The translations under genes and the position numbers were made by a program. From positions 1-64,000 of the forward strand of contig JBQGCF010000064.1 of the NCBI GenBank assembly GCA_052038315.1: a DNA stretch of 64,000 nucleotides, given 5' to 3'. Each line of letters opens with the position of its first letter. Position 1 is the stretch's first letter. This DNA comes from Iamia sp052038315 (GTDB lineage Bacteria; Actinomycetota; Acidimicrobiia; Acidimicrobiales; Iamiaceae). This document shows, piece by piece, positions 37,801 to 47,032 of this stretch. A model generated the notes under the pieces. The model was not told where the DNA came from. It saw nothing but the letters and a program-made list of their open reading frames with translations, and did no database searches.

Positions 37801-39699
37801 ATGGCATCCACGCTCAAGCGGGCCCTCGTCGGGCGGCCGCTGGCGTCCAGCGACGAGGAGCACCAGCGCCTGGGCAAGCCCACGGCGCTGGCCGTGTTCG
37901 CCTCCGACGCCATCTCGTCGACGGCCTACGCCACCCAGGAGATGCTCTTCATCCTGATGGGGGCGGTGATGTTCCCGGCGTCGCACCGCTACCTCGTGCC
38001 CATCGCCATCGCCGCCTGCGTGCTGCTGGCCATCGTCGCCATCAGCTACAGCCAGACGATCCACGCCTACCCCAACGGGGGCGGCGCCTACATCGTCAGC
38101 CGGGAGAACATCAGCCCGGTGGCCGGCCTGGTCGCCGGCGCCTCGCTCCTCGTCGACTACACGCTCACCGTCGCCGTCTCGATCTCGGCCGGCGTGCTGG
38201 CCATCGGCTCGGCCTTCCACTTCAACGACGAGCCGGCCCTGCGGGTCGGGCTCGCCCTCGTCTTCCTCGCCATCCTCACCATCGGGAACCTGCGGGGCGT
38301 GAAGGAGTCGGGCAAGGTCTTCGCCGTCCCGACCTACTTCTACGTGGTCCTGCTCGGCGTGCTGCTCGTCGTCGGGCTGGGCAAGGTCTTCCTCGGCGGC
38401 GACGACCACCAGATCGACACCGAGCGCAACCGCGAGGTGGTGGCCGAGTTCGCCGAGAGCGACCTGACCCAGACGGCCGGGCTCTTCATCATCCTCAAGG
38501 CCTTCTCGTCCGGGGCGGTGGTGCTGTCGGGCGTGGAGGCCATCTCCAACGGGGTGCCCGCCTTCCGCAAGCCCGAGAGCCGCCACGCCAGCCAGACGCT
38601 CGGGATGATGGCGGGCATCCTCGCCGTCGGCTTCCTCGGCATCTCGATCCTGGCCCACCACTACAAGCCGGTGGTCGACGAGGACGGCCAGACGGTGCTG
38701 GCCCAGCTGGCCGCGGCCGTCTTCGGCGACGGGTCGATCCTCTTCTACGGGCTGCAGTTCGGGACCTTCGCCATCCTGATCCTGGCCGCCAACACCGCCT
38801 ACGCCGACTTCCCCCGTCTCAGCTCGATCATCGCCCGCGACGGCTACCTGCCCCGCCAGCTGGCCACCCGCGGCGACCGGCTCGTCTTCTCCAACGGGAT
38901 CCTGATCCTGGCGGCCATGGCCGGTGTGCTGATCACGGTCTTCCGGGCCGAGGTGACCCTGCTGATCCCGCTCTACGCGGTGGGTGTGTTCACCGGCTTC
39001 ACGCTGAGCCAGGCCGGGATGGTGCGCCACCACCTGCGGCTGCGCGAGCCGCGCTGGCAGCGGGGCCTGGCCATCAACGTGGTCGGCTGCATCGCCACCG
39101 GGATCGTGCTGGTGGTCGTGGTGTCGTCGAAGTTCACCGACGGGGCGTGGATCCCGGCGGTGGTGATCCCGGCGATCGTCGTCGGCTTCCGGGCGATCCA
39201 CCGCCACTACGCCAAGGTCGACCGGGCCCTGGCGGTGCCCGCCGGCTACCGGGCCCGGCGCCGCACCCACACCGTCGTCGTCCTGGTCGGCCGGGTCACC
39301 AAGGGCTCGCTGGAGGCGATCGCCTACGCCCGCTCGCTCAACCCCGATCGGCTCCTGGCCGTCACCGTGGTGGCCGACGCCGAGCAGCAGGACCGCATCA
39401 CCCGCGAGTGGGCCGAGCACGAGGTCCCCGTCGAGCTCCGCACCCTGTACTCCCCCTATCGCGAGCTCTCACGGCCCATCATGAGGTTCGTGGAGGAGTA
39501 CGACGCCGAGGTGACCGACGACTTCATGACCGTCGTCCTGCCCGAGTTCGTGCTCGACCACTGGTACTCGCAGATCCTGCACAACCAGAGCGCGCTGGTG
39601 CTGCGCACCCGGCTGCGGGCCCGGCCCAACACGGTGGTCACGTCGGTGCCCTTCCACCTCCGCGGCGAGCAGGTCGAGGTCGGCGGCGCCGAGGGATGA
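37801..39699 (+). CDS. KimA-like APC/KUP-type potassium (or amino acid) permease
   Basis: A 632-residue protein with about 12 transmembrane helices at residues 28-470 (TALAVFASDAISSTAYATQE, YPNGGGAYIVSRENISP) and a cytosolic C-terminal domain of about 160 residues resembling universal stress proteins (TVVVLVGRVTKGSLEAIAYA). The same layout is found in KimA, a proton-coupled K+ importer regulated by c-di-AMP. GGAGG lies 5 bases before the ATG at 37801, and a TAGGCT hexamer at 37771-37776 would give a leader of about 18 bases. Divergent trkA genes support a role in K+ uptake. Confidence 0.88.
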   Translation: MASTLKRALVGRPLASSDEEHQRLGKPTALAVFASDAISSTAYATQEMLFILMGAVMFPASHRYLVPIAIAACVLLAIVAISYSQTIHAYPNGGGAYIVSRENISPVAGLVAGASLLVDYTLTVAVSISAGVLAIGSAFHFNDEPALRVGLALVFLAILTIGNLRGVKESGKVFAVPTYFYVVLLGVLLVVGLGKVFLGGDDHQIDTERNREVVAEFAESDLTQTAGLFIILKAFSSGAVVLSGVEAISNGVPAFRKPESRHASQTLGMMAGILAVGFLGISILAHHYKPVVDEDGQTVLAQLAAAVFGDGSILFYGLQFGTFAILILAANTAYADFPRLSSIIARDGYLPRQLATRGDRLVFSNGILILAAMAGVLITVFRAEVTLLIPLYAVGVFTGFTLSQAGMVRHHLRLREPRWQRGLAINVVGCIATGIVLVVVVSSKFTDGAWIPAVVIPAIVVGFRAIHRHYAKVDRALAVPAGYRARRRTHTVVVLVGRVTKGSLEAIAYARSLNPDRLLAVTVVADAEQQDRITREWAEHEVPVELRTLYSPYRELSRPIMRFVEEYDAEVTDDFMTVVLPEFVLDHWYSQILHNQSALVLRTRLRARPNTVVTSVPFHLRGEQVEVGGAEG

Positions 39700-40598
39700 C
39701 CGACCTCTCCCGGCGGGCCGTCCTGGGCCTGGCCGTGGCCGGTGCGGCGTGGGCCGCGGTGGGCTGCGGTGGCGACGACGGCGAGGACGACGACGCGGCC
39801 CGGCCCGAGCGCCCGGCCGGTGAGGAGGACGGGGTGGACGTGATCGCCTACGGCGACGAGGCCGACCTCCAGCGGGGCGCCCTGTCGCTCCCCGAGGGCG
39901 AGGGCCCCCACCCGGTGGTGGTGCTGCTCCACGGCGGCTTCTGGCGGGCCGAGTACGACCGGCGGCTGATGGACCCGCTCGCCGAGGCGGTGGTGGCCGA
40001 GGGCTGGGCGGCGTGGAACGTCGACTACCGCCCCGTGGGCGAGGGCGGGGGCTGGCCCACGACCTTCACCGACGTGGCCGCGGCCGTCGACCACCTCGAC
40101 GCCCTGGCCGAGGAGCACCCGCTCGACCTGGACCGGGTCGCGGTGGTCGGCCACTCGGCCGGTGGCACCCTCGCCCTCTGGTCGGCGGCCCGGTCCGGGC
40201 TGCCGGGCGACGCCCCCGGCGCCAACCCGATCGTCGTCCCCGCCGCCGTCGTGTCGCAGGCCGGGGTGGCCAACCTGGCCGCCGGCTCGCTCGAGCGGCT
40301 GGGCCGCGGCGCCGTCGACGACCTGATGGGCGGCTCGGCCACCACCGTCGGCTCCCGCTACGGGCTGGCCTCGCCCATCGAGCGGCTGCCGCTCGGCGTG
40401 CCGTCCCTCCTCGTCCACGGCGGCGACGACACCATCGTCCCGCCGGTGCAGTCCGAGACCTTCCGGGACCGGGCCGTCGACGCCGGCGACGACGCCACGG
40501 CCCGCATCCTCGACGGGGTCGACCACTTCGCGGTCATCGACCCCGCCCACGAGGCGTGGGAGCTCGTCGTCGAGTGGGTTCACGAGCAGTTCGCCTAG
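39696..40598 (+). CDS. Exported alpha/beta hydrolase (lipoprotein)
   Basis: A 300-residue esterase-like protein. The N-terminus has a twin Arg and ends in a lipobox-like VGCGG, so it is probably a Tat-exported lipoprotein. The hydrolase fold shows HGGFWRAEYDRR (oxyanion region), the nucleophile elbow GHSAGG near residue 155, HGGDDTIVP (acid) and DGVDHFAVID (catalytic His). It starts inside the permease stop (ATGA), so the two genes are translationally coupled. The TAG at its end doubles as part of a TAGCCT promoter element. Confidence 0.88.
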   Translation: MTDLSRRAVLGLAVAGAAWAAVGCGGDDGEDDDAARPERPAGEEDGVDVIAYGDEADLQRGALSLPEGEGPHPVVVLLHGGFWRAEYDRRLMDPLAEAVVAEGWAAWNVDYRPVGEGGGWPTTFTDVAAAVDHLDALAEEHPLDLDRVAVVGHSAGGTLALWSAARSGLPGDAPGANPIVVPAAVVSQAGVANLAAGSLERLGRGAVDDLMGGSATTVGSRYGLASPIERLPLGVPSLLVHGGDDTIVPPVQSETFRDRAVDAGDDATARILDGVDHFAVIDPAHEAWELVVEWVHEQFA

Positions 40599-40628
40599 CC
40601 TTCTCCCCGGGGGAGGGAGGACAGGGGA

Positions 40629-41918
40629 GTGAGAGTGCTGGGGAGCAGGGGGGACGCGGGCCGCGAGGTGCCCGACCGCGCCGCCGTGGCCGTGCCGCGC
40701 CACGGCCGGGTGCTGGTCGTGAGCGACCTCCACCTCGTGAGCCGGGCCGGCGAGGGGTCGCGGCGGGCCACCGAGGCGATCGCCGCCGCCGTCGCCGGCT
40801 GGAGCGGCCCCGGCGTGGTCGTGCTGGCCGGCGACTGCTTCGAGCTGCTGGCCGAGCCGCACCTCGACCCGGGCCTGGCCCTCGACGCCCACCCCGCGCT
40901 CACCTCCGCCCTGGCCGGCTTCACCGGTCCCGACCGCCACGTCGTCGTCCTGCCCGGCAACCACGACGGCGCCCTGGCCTGGCACGGCTCGGCCATCGCC
41001 ACCGTGCGGGAGCGGCTCGGCGCCACCCTCGCACTGGGGCTCGACCTCGACCTCGACTGCGCCGCCGGGCCTCGCCGGGTGCGGGTCGAGCACGGCCACC
41101 AGCTCGACCCGGCCAACGCCTTCGTCGACCCCCGCGACCCGGCCGAGACGCCCCTCGGCCACCACGTCGTGCAGGACCTCCTCCCGCAGGTCGACGGGCT
41201 GACCCTCCGGCCGTGGGGCCAGGGCCTGGGCCTCATCGCCGACCCCCTCGACCTGCCGGCGCTGCTCGGCTCCCGCCTGCTCTACCGGCAGCTCCTGCCC
41301 GTGCTGGCGCTGGCCGCGGTGCCCTTCGCTGCCGCCGCCGGGCTGGCCCTGTCCGCCCTGGCCGGTGCCCCGACCGCAGCCGCCGCGATCGTCGCCGCCG
41401 TCGTCGGCCTGGTCCTCGCCGTGGCGATCGTCGGCGGTGCCGCCTTCTGGGGCGGGGTCGGCTGGCGGGCCTTCCGAGGCTGGTCGCCCGACATGGGCGG
41501 GGGTGCCGAGCCCGGCAACGAGGCCGCCCACCGCCGGGCCGACGCCCTGGCCGCCGAGGGCATCGCCGCCTACGTCACCGGCCACACCCACATCCCCGAG
41601 CTGAGCGACCGGGGGCCGGTCGTCTACGCCAACCCCGGCTGCGGGGGCGGGCTGCTCCACCGGCGCCCCGGGCGGGGGCCGCTGCCGGCCGCCCACGTCG
41701 TGGCCCGGCACGTCTCGTGGGTCGAGGTCGAGGCCGGCGCCGAGCTGGTGGCCCGGCTGGTCTGGGGCCACGAGGAGGCGCCCGGCGCCACGCGGGCCGA
41801 GCGCTGGCTGACCCGTCCGGCGCCGCCGGCCCCGGTCGTGCCCACGGTGGTGGCCACCGTCGAGCGCCGGCCCGAGCCGGAGCCGCTCAGGCCGGTGGCG
41901 TCGTCGCCAGGGGGCTGA
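40629..41918 (+). CDS. Metallophosphoesterase with an inserted membrane segment
   Basis: Calcineurin-like phosphoesterase of 429 residues. Metal-site motifs are split: VVSDLHLVS, AGDCFELL and LPGNHDG in the first 120 residues and TGHTHIPE near residue 318. Between them, at residues 217-277, lie two hydrophobic helices (LLPVLALAAVPFAAAAGLAL and a second one). The fold resembles UDP-diacylglucosamine hydrolases, but the membrane insertion is unusual. TAGCCT (40596-40601) lies 27 bases before the GTG start, which also has GGGAGG upstream. The last 32 bases overlap the convergent lipoprotein gene. Confidence 0.87.
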   Translation: MRVLGSRGDAGREVPDRAAVAVPRHGRVLVVSDLHLVSRAGEGSRRATEAIAAAVAGWSGPGVVVLAGDCFELLAEPHLDPGLALDAHPALTSALAGFTGPDRHVVVLPGNHDGALAWHGSAIATVRERLGATLALGLDLDLDCAAGPRRVRVEHGHQLDPANAFVDPRDPAETPLGHHVVQDLLPQVDGLTLRPWGQGLGLIADPLDLPALLGSRLLYRQLLPVLALAAVPFAAAAGLALSALAGAPTAAAAIVAAVVGLVLAVAIVGGAAFWGGVGWRAFRGWSPDMGGGAEPGNEAAHRRADALAAEGIAAYVTGHTHIPELSDRGPVVYANPGCGGGLLHRRPGRGPLPAAHVVARHVSWVEVEAGAELVARLVWGHEEAPGATRAERWLTRPAPPAPVVPTVVATVERRPEPEPLRPVASSPGG

Positions 41919-42702
41919 CGGCGGCCACCGCCGCGGCCAGGAACTGCTGGAGCTCGGCCTCGGTCGGCGCCGGGGTCAGCTCCTGGCCGTCGGCCCAGAA
42001 GCTCTGGGCGTTGAGGGCCACGACCAGCGTGCCGACCCGGGCCAGGGCCCACGCCGCCGTCTGGCCGTTGGTCGCCGTCTCCTCGGTGCGGGAGTAGGCC
42101 ACGCTGGCGTCGCCGATCGTGTCCCAGCCCAGGCGGTTGACCGGCGAGGCGCCGCTGCTGCACTCGTCGACCGCGGCCTGGGCCACGGCCAGCTGGGCCT
42201 CGGCATCGGCCAGCGGTGCCACGACCAGCATCACCCGGGTGCTCTGGTCGGGCCGCTCGTAGCGGGCCAGGGCCCCACCGGCGGCGGCGCCCTCGTAGAC
42301 GATCGGGGCCAGCGGGCTGGCCACCGCGCTGCCGTCGCAGACGGGGGCGGGGGCGCCGGCCGCCCCGGTCGGCGCGGTGGTGCGGGACCACTCGCCGGCG
42401 CCCAGGGGCTCGGCGCCGGGCAGGGCCGCCTCCAGCTCCTCGGCGGTGGGGACGACGGCCGCCGGCGCCGTCGTGGTCGTCGTCGTGCTGGTGGTCGTCG
42501 TCTCCGGCTCGGGCTCGGTGGTGGTCGTCGTCGTGGTGGTCGTCTCGGGCTCGGTGATCTTCGGCTGCTCGGTCGTCGTGGCCGACAGCTCGATGCCACC
42601 GCTGCCGGTGGCCACCGGCTCCGGGTCGTCCTTGGAGCACGACGCCACGGCCAGGAGGGTGAGGGCGACGAGCACGGTGCGGGGGAGGGATCGTCGGTCC
42701 AT
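41887..42702 (-). CDS. Lipoprotein with Thr-rich linker, unknown function
   Basis: A 271-residue exported protein. The ATG at 42702 opens a signal peptide ending in LLAVASC (lipobox); a longer start at 42744 would precede it. A Thr/Glu-rich linker occupies residues 35-75. The rest is a small alpha/beta domain with two Cys (CDGSAVA and DECSSG) resembling sensor-like lipoproteins of actinobacteria. The function is unknown. It overlaps the phosphoesterase gene tail to tail by 32 bases. Confidence 0.82.
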   Translation of the reverse strand: MDRRSLPRTVLVALTLLAVASCSKDDPEPVATGSGGIELSATTTEQPKITEPETTTTTTTTTEPEPETTTTSTTTTTTAPAAVVPTAEELEAALPGAEPLGAGEWSRTTAPTGAAGAPAPVCDGSAVASPLAPIVYEGAAAGGALARYERPDQSTRVMLVVAPLADAEAQLAVAQAAVDECSSGASPVNRLGWDTIGDASVAYSRTEETATNGQTAAWALARVGTLVVALNAQSFWADGQELTPAPTEAELQQFLAAAVAAVSPLATTPPA

Positions 42703-42733
42703 GGGGGAACGGATCGGCCGTCGAGGTGCCAGC

Positions 42734-43459
42734 ATGAGGGCCATGGCCGACGACCGCCTCTACTTCCGCCAGCTGCTCGCCGGGATGGACGTCGCCGAGG
42801 ACGACCGCATCGCCCAGCAGATGGTCAACTTCGTCTACCTCGTGGGCGACCGCGAGACGGGCGAGGCGGTCGCCGTGGACCTGGCCTACGACGTCCCCGG
42901 CATCCTCGACCTGCTGGAGGCCGACGGCATGCGCCTGACCGGCACGCTGGCCACCCACTACCACCCCGACCACGTGGGCGGGAGCCTGATGGGGAACCCC
43001 ATCGCCGGCATCGCCGAGCTGCTCGACCGCACCGACGTGCCCGTCCACGTCCAGGCCGACGAGGTCGAGTGGGTCACCAAGGCCACCGGGGTCGGCGCCG
43101 ACCACCTCGTCGGCCACGCCAGCGGCGACACGGTCATGGTCGGCGAGATCCCGATCACCCTGATCCACACGCCGGGCCACACCCCCGGCAGCCAGTGCTT
43201 CCTGGTCGAGGGGAAGCTGCTCGGCGGCGACACCCTCTTCCTCGACGGCTGCGGCCGCACCGACCTGCCCGGCAGCGACCCGGAGCAGATGTACCTGTCG
43301 CGCACCCAGCGGCTGAGCCAGGTGCCCGACGACGCCGTCCTGTACCCCGGTCACCTCTACTCCGAGAAGCCCGCCGCGGCGATGGGCGAGGTCCGCCAGC
43401 GGAACGTCGTGTTCCGCCCGCAGACCCAGGAGCAGTGGATGATGATGTTCGCCCGCTGA
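42734..43459 (+). CDS. MBL-fold metallo-hydrolase (glyoxalase II-like)
   Basis: A 241-residue metallo-beta-lactamase fold enzyme with the metal motif THYHPDHVGG near residue 75, HTPGHTPGSQCF near residue 145, GGDTLFLDGCGRTD and a final metal-binding PGHLY. Such enzymes hydrolyse thioesters or act on persulphides; an extra Cys near the HTPGHT motif is notable. ATG 42743 is an alternative start. The dienelactone hydrolase-like gene follows after 17 bases. Confidence 0.92.
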   Translation: MRAMADDRLYFRQLLAGMDVAEDDRIAQQMVNFVYLVGDRETGEAVAVDLAYDVPGILDLLEADGMRLTGTLATHYHPDHVGGSLMGNPIAGIAELLDRTDVPVHVQADEVEWVTKATGVGADHLVGHASGDTVMVGEIPITLIHTPGHTPGSQCFLVEGKLLGGDTLFLDGCGRTDLPGSDPEQMYLSRTQRLSQVPDDAVLYPGHLYSEKPAAAMGEVRQRNVVFRPQTQEQWMMMFAR

Positions 43460-43476
43460 TCCCCCCTGGAGCCCGT

Positions 43477-44193
43477 GTGACCGATCCCGTCGAGCCCGCC
43501 ACCACCCTGTCCGTCGAGCTCGACGGCGGCGCCATGGACCTGCCCGTGTGGCTGCCCCCGTCGGGGAGCGGGCCGGGCATCGTCCTGGTCCAGGAGATCT
43601 TCGGGGTCGGCGAGTGGATCCGGGCGGTGGCCACCGAGCTGGCCGCCGAGGGCTACGTCGTCGGCGCCCCCGACCTCTACTGGCGGATCGAGCCCGGCTG
43701 GGCCGCGGCCCACGACGAGGAGGGGCTGGGCCAGGCCTACGAGATGGTCGGCCGGCTCGACGTCCCCGGCGCGGTGGGCGACACCGTCGCCGCCCTCACG
43801 ACCCTGGGCGAGCACGAGGCCGTCACCGGTGGCGTCGCCGTCCTCGGCTACTGCCTGGGCGGCACCATCGCCTGGCTGGCCGCCGCCCAGGGCGATCCGG
43901 CGGCGTGCGTCTCGTACTACGGCTCGGGCGTGGCCGACGCCGCCGAGCTGGTCGCCTCGATCACCTGCCCCGCGCTCCTCCACTTCGGCGGGGCCGACCC
44001 CTTCATCTCGGCCGAGCAGGTCGCGGTGGTGGGCGCTGCGGTCGACACCGTCGAGCACGTCGAGCTGGTCGTCCACGGCGGCGCCGGCCACGCCTTCGAG
44101 AACGACCGGGCCGCCCAGTTCCACGACCCCGCCGCCACCGCCGTCAGCCGCGCCCAGACCTTGGAGTTCCTGAGGACGCACCTGCCCGGTTAG
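43477..44193 (+). CDS. Dienelactone hydrolase family protein
   Basis: A 238-residue alpha/beta hydrolase with a Cys nucleophile in LGYCLGGTIAW near residue 125, the acid in FGGADPFIS and the His in GGAGHAFEN, the catalytic triad of carboxymethylenebutenolidase-type enzymes. The substrate-binding VQEIFGVGEWIRAVA segment is also typical. GGAGC precedes the GTG start by 5 bases. It probably shares a transcript with the MBL-fold gene. Its stop overlaps that of the convergent ABC transporter gene. Confidence 0.92.
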   Translation: MTDPVEPATTLSVELDGGAMDLPVWLPPSGSGPGIVLVQEIFGVGEWIRAVATELAAEGYVVGAPDLYWRIEPGWAAAHDEEGLGQAYEMVGRLDVPGAVGDTVAALTTLGEHEAVTGGVAVLGYCLGGTIAWLAAAQGDPAACVSYYGSGVADAAELVASITCPALLHFGGADPFISAEQVAVVGAAVDTVEHVELVVHGGAGHAFENDRAAQFHDPAATAVSRAQTLEFLRTHLPG

Positions 44194-46025
44194 TCGACCG
44201 GGGCGGAGCTCGCCTCTCCGGTCTGGACGCGCCAGAGGGCGGCGTAGAGACCGGCGGCGGCGACGAGGTCGTCGTGGGTGCCCGACTCGACGACCCGGCC
44301 GCGCTCCAGGACGTGGATGCGGTCGGCGTGGCGCACGGTCGACAGGCGATGGGCGATGACGACGACGCTGCGGTCGCGGCCGACCGCCTCCAGCGAGCGC
44401 TGGATCGCGGCCTCGGTCTCGTTGTCGACCGCCGAGGTGGCCTCGTCGAGCACGAGGATCCGGGGGTCGCGGAGGATGGCCCGGGCGATCGACAGGCGTT
44501 GGCGCTGCCCGCCCGACAGCTTCTGGCCCCGCTCGCCGACGATGGTGTCGTAGCCCCGGGGGAGGCCCTGCACGAAGTCGTCGGCCTCGGCGAGCCGGCA
44601 GGCGGCGACCACGTCCTCGAGCGGGGCGTCGGGCCGGCCGTAGGCCACGTTCTCCCGCACGGTGCCCTGGAAGAGGAAGACGTCCTGGCCGACGTAGCCC
44701 ATGGCGCCGCGCAGCGCCGGGAAGGTGAGGTCGCGGACGTCGACGCCGTCGAGGCGGATCGCCCCGGCGGTCGGCTCGTACAGCCGCAGGAGGAGCTTGA
44801 CGACGGTGGACTTGCCGGCGCCGGTCGAGCCGACGATGGCGTGGGTCTCGCCCGCCGGGACGTGGAGGTCGAAGCCCCGCAGGACGGGAGAGCCGTCGCC
44901 ATAGGCGAAGTCGACGGCGTCGAAGCGGATCTCGCCCCGGCCGTCGGCCGGCAGGGTGGCGGCGCCGGGCGTGATGGTGGGCTGCACGGCGAGGAGGTCG
45001 AGGATGCGCCGGGTCGAGGCCATGGCCCGCTGGTAGAGGTCGAAGGTCTCGCCCAGGCGGGTCAGCGGCCACAGCAGCCGCTGGGTCATGTAGACGAGCA
45101 CCGAGAAGATGCCGATGTTGAGGTCGCCCCGCAGCGCGGCCCGGCCGCCGACGATCAGGGTGGCGGTGAAGGCCACCAGGATCGCCATGCGGATGATGGG
45201 GATGAAGGCCGACGACAGGCGGATCGCCTCGCCGTTGGCCTCCCGGTAGCCCTGGCTGGCCGCCTCGACCCGGGCCACCTCGCGGCGCTCGGCGGTGAAG
45301 GCCCGGATGGTCGCGATGCCCGAGAGGTTGCCGGCCAGCAGCCCGCCGACGTCGGCTGCGGCCTGGCGGACCTTGGCGTAGCGGGGCTCCAGCCGGCGCT
45401 GGAAGAGGATCGAGCCCCAGATGATCACCGGGATGGGCACGAAGGCGAACAGGCCCAGCTCGGGGGCGGCGACGAAGAACACGGCACCGACGAAGACCAC
45501 GTTGACGAAGGTGGCCAGGATGTCGATGGCGCCGATGTCGAGGAAGCGCTCGAGCTGGTTGACGTCGTCGTTGAGGATCGACAGCAGCCCGCCGGTGGAC
45601 TGGTCCTCGAACCAGGCCAGCTCCAGGTCCTGGACGTGGGCGTAGGCGTCCATCCGGGCCTCGTGCTCGATCGTCTGGGCCAGGTTGCGCCACAGCAGGT
45701 GGGCGACCCAGTCCGAGCCCGACTCGACCAGCCACACCAGCACGTTGACCACCGCCAGGGCGGTGAGCTGGCCGGTCAGGCTCTCGATGCCGAGGACCTC
45801 GCCGACGAGCGACTCCTTCCGGCGGACCACCACGTCGACCGCCGCCCCGATGAGCAGCTCGGGCATGACGTCGGCCAGCTTGTTGAGCACGGTGACGGCG
45901 ATGGCCGCCACGACCTGGCGCCGGTGCCCCCGGGCGTAGGCCCACAGCCGTCGCAGCGGGCTGTGGCCGGCGTCGGCGACGGGGACGCGTTGCTGGCCCG
46001 GTCGCCTCGCTGCGCTCGTCTCCAC
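44190..46025 (-). CDS. ABC exporter (fused membrane and ATPase domains)
   Basis: A 611-residue half-transporter. Six transmembrane helices lie at residues 25-330 and the nucleotide-binding domain at 365-600, with Walker A VGSTGAGKSTVV near residue 402, LSGGQRQRLSIAR near 505 and Walker B ILVLDEATSA. It would work as a homodimer; lipids or drugs are the usual substrates and cannot be told from sequence. The GTG start lies 6 bases after TATGGT on the minus strand. Confidence 0.95.
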   Translation of the reverse strand: METSAARRPGQQRVPVADAGHSPLRRLWAYARGHRRQVVAAIAVTVLNKLADVMPELLIGAAVDVVVRRKESLVGEVLGIESLTGQLTALAVVNVLVWLVESGSDWVAHLLWRNLAQTIEHEARMDAYAHVQDLELAWFEDQSTGGLLSILNDDVNQLERFLDIGAIDILATFVNVVFVGAVFFVAAPELGLFAFVPIPVIIWGSILFQRRLEPRYAKVRQAAADVGGLLAGNLSGIATIRAFTAERREVARVEAASQGYREANGEAIRLSSAFIPIIRMAILVAFTATLIVGGRAALRGDLNIGIFSVLVYMTQRLLWPLTRLGETFDLYQRAMASTRRILDLLAVQPTITPGAATLPADGRGEIRFDAVDFAYGDGSPVLRGFDLHVPAGETHAIVGSTGAGKSTVVKLLLRLYEPTAGAIRLDGVDVRDLTFPALRGAMGYVGQDVFLFQGTVRENVAYGRPDAPLEDVVAACRLAEADDFVQGLPRGYDTIVGERGQKLSGGQRQRLSIARAILRDPRILVLDEATSAVDNETEAAIQRSLEAVGRDRSVVVIAHRLSTVRHADRIHVLERGRVVESGTHDDLVAAAGLYAALWRVQTGEASSAPVD

Positions 46026-46031
46026 CCCGGA

Positions 46032-46037
46032 ACCATA
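46032..46037 (-). promoter_or_regulatory. -10 element of the ABC exporter gene
   Basis: TATGGT on the minus strand ends 6 bases before the GTG at 46025, which predicts a leaderless transcript. Confidence 0.6.
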
Positions 46038-46047
46038 CGGAGACGGG

Positions 46048-46983
46048 CTAGCGGTACGCCTCCGGGTTCGCCGGGAGGCCCGGGTCCTGGACCTCGACGA
46101 GGTAGCGCCAGCAGTCGGGGCGGCTGCCGTCGAGGTCGGTGAAGCCGTACTCCTGGGCCAGCTGCCCCGACGAGAGCGACGCCTGGTTCCAGCGGGCCCG
46201 CTCGGGGTCCGCGGCCAGCGCGGCCACGGCTCGCCCGACGAACCGGGGCGACTCCGAGATCCCGAAGTGCTTGGGGTCGGGGAACGGCTCCTGGTGGGGC
46301 TGGTCCATGACCTCCCGCCAGGTCTCCTCGGTGACGCCGTAGTGCTCGAGCATCATCTCGGACCGCAGCCAGCCGGGCGTCAGCGTGACGGCGGTGCCGC
46401 CGTGCGGGGCGAGCTCGTGGCCCAGCGCCCACCCCATCCGCAGGACCGACCACTTGGCCAGGTCGTAGAAGAGCGACACCCGGTAGTTGGCGGTGTTGTA
46501 CTCGAGCGTCCCGTCGGTCATCTCGACGACGAGGCCTCCGGGCTCGCGGACCAGCAACGGCAGGGCGTGGTGGCTGGTGACCAGGTGGGTGTCGATCGCC
46601 AGCTCGAGCAGGTGCCGGCCCTTGGCCAGGTCCTGCCCCCACACCGGCGACTCCCAGTCCATCAGGGTCTCGCCGCCCCAGATGTCGTTGACGAGGACGT
46701 CGAGCCGTCCGGAGTCCCGATCGATGCGGGCGACCAGATCGGCCACCTGCTCGGACTCGAGGTGGTCGACCCGCACCGCCGTCGCCGTCCCCCCGGCCGC
46801 CTCGACCAGCTCGGCGGTCTCCTCGATCGTCTCGTCCCGGTCGTACTCGGACCGGTGCTCGCGGGTCGTGCGCCCGGTCACCCAGACGTGGGCGCCGGCG
46901 GCACCCAGCTCGATGGCGATGCCCCGACCGGCGCCCCGCGTCCCGCCGGCGACCAGTGCGACCTTCCCGTCCAGCGCTCCCAT
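46048..46983 (-). CDS. Short-chain dehydrogenase/reductase
   Basis: A 311-residue SDR enzyme with the cofactor motif VAGGTRGAGRGIAIELG, the NADP-leaning TGRTTRE after beta-2, and the active-site segment YRVSLFYDLAKW giving the YxxxK pair. The loop replacing the usual NNAG reads NDIWGG, which occurs in a subgroup of SDRs. A strong GGAGGAG precedes the ATG. It is divergent from a TetR regulator with a shared operator-like site, so it is probably the target gene. The substrate is unknown. Confidence 0.92.
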   Translation of the reverse strand: MGALDGKVALVAGGTRGAGRGIAIELGAAGAHVWVTGRTTREHRSEYDRDETIEETAELVEAAGGTATAVRVDHLESEQVADLVARIDRDSGRLDVLVNDIWGGETLMDWESPVWGQDLAKGRHLLELAIDTHLVTSHHALPLLVREPGGLVVEMTDGTLEYNTANYRVSLFYDLAKWSVLRMGWALGHELAPHGGTAVTLTPGWLRSEMMLEHYGVTEETWREVMDQPHQEPFPDPKHFGISESPRFVGRAVAALAADPERARWNQASLSSGQLAQEYGFTDLDGSRPDCWRYLVEVQDPGLPANPEAYR

Positions 46984-47001
46984 GGCTCCTCCTCGTATAT
47001 G

Positions 47002-47015
47002 AACAACCATTCGTT
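47002..47015. promoter_or_regulatory. Possible TetR operator between SDR and TetR genes
   Basis: AACAACCATTCGTT is an imperfect palindrome with AAC/GTT outer arms, centred in the 49-bp gap between the divergent starts. The gap is AT-rich for this genome, and TAACAT (47019-47024) is a likely -10 for the TetR gene. Confidence 0.4.
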
Positions 47016-47032
47016 TACTAACATCCACGCCG

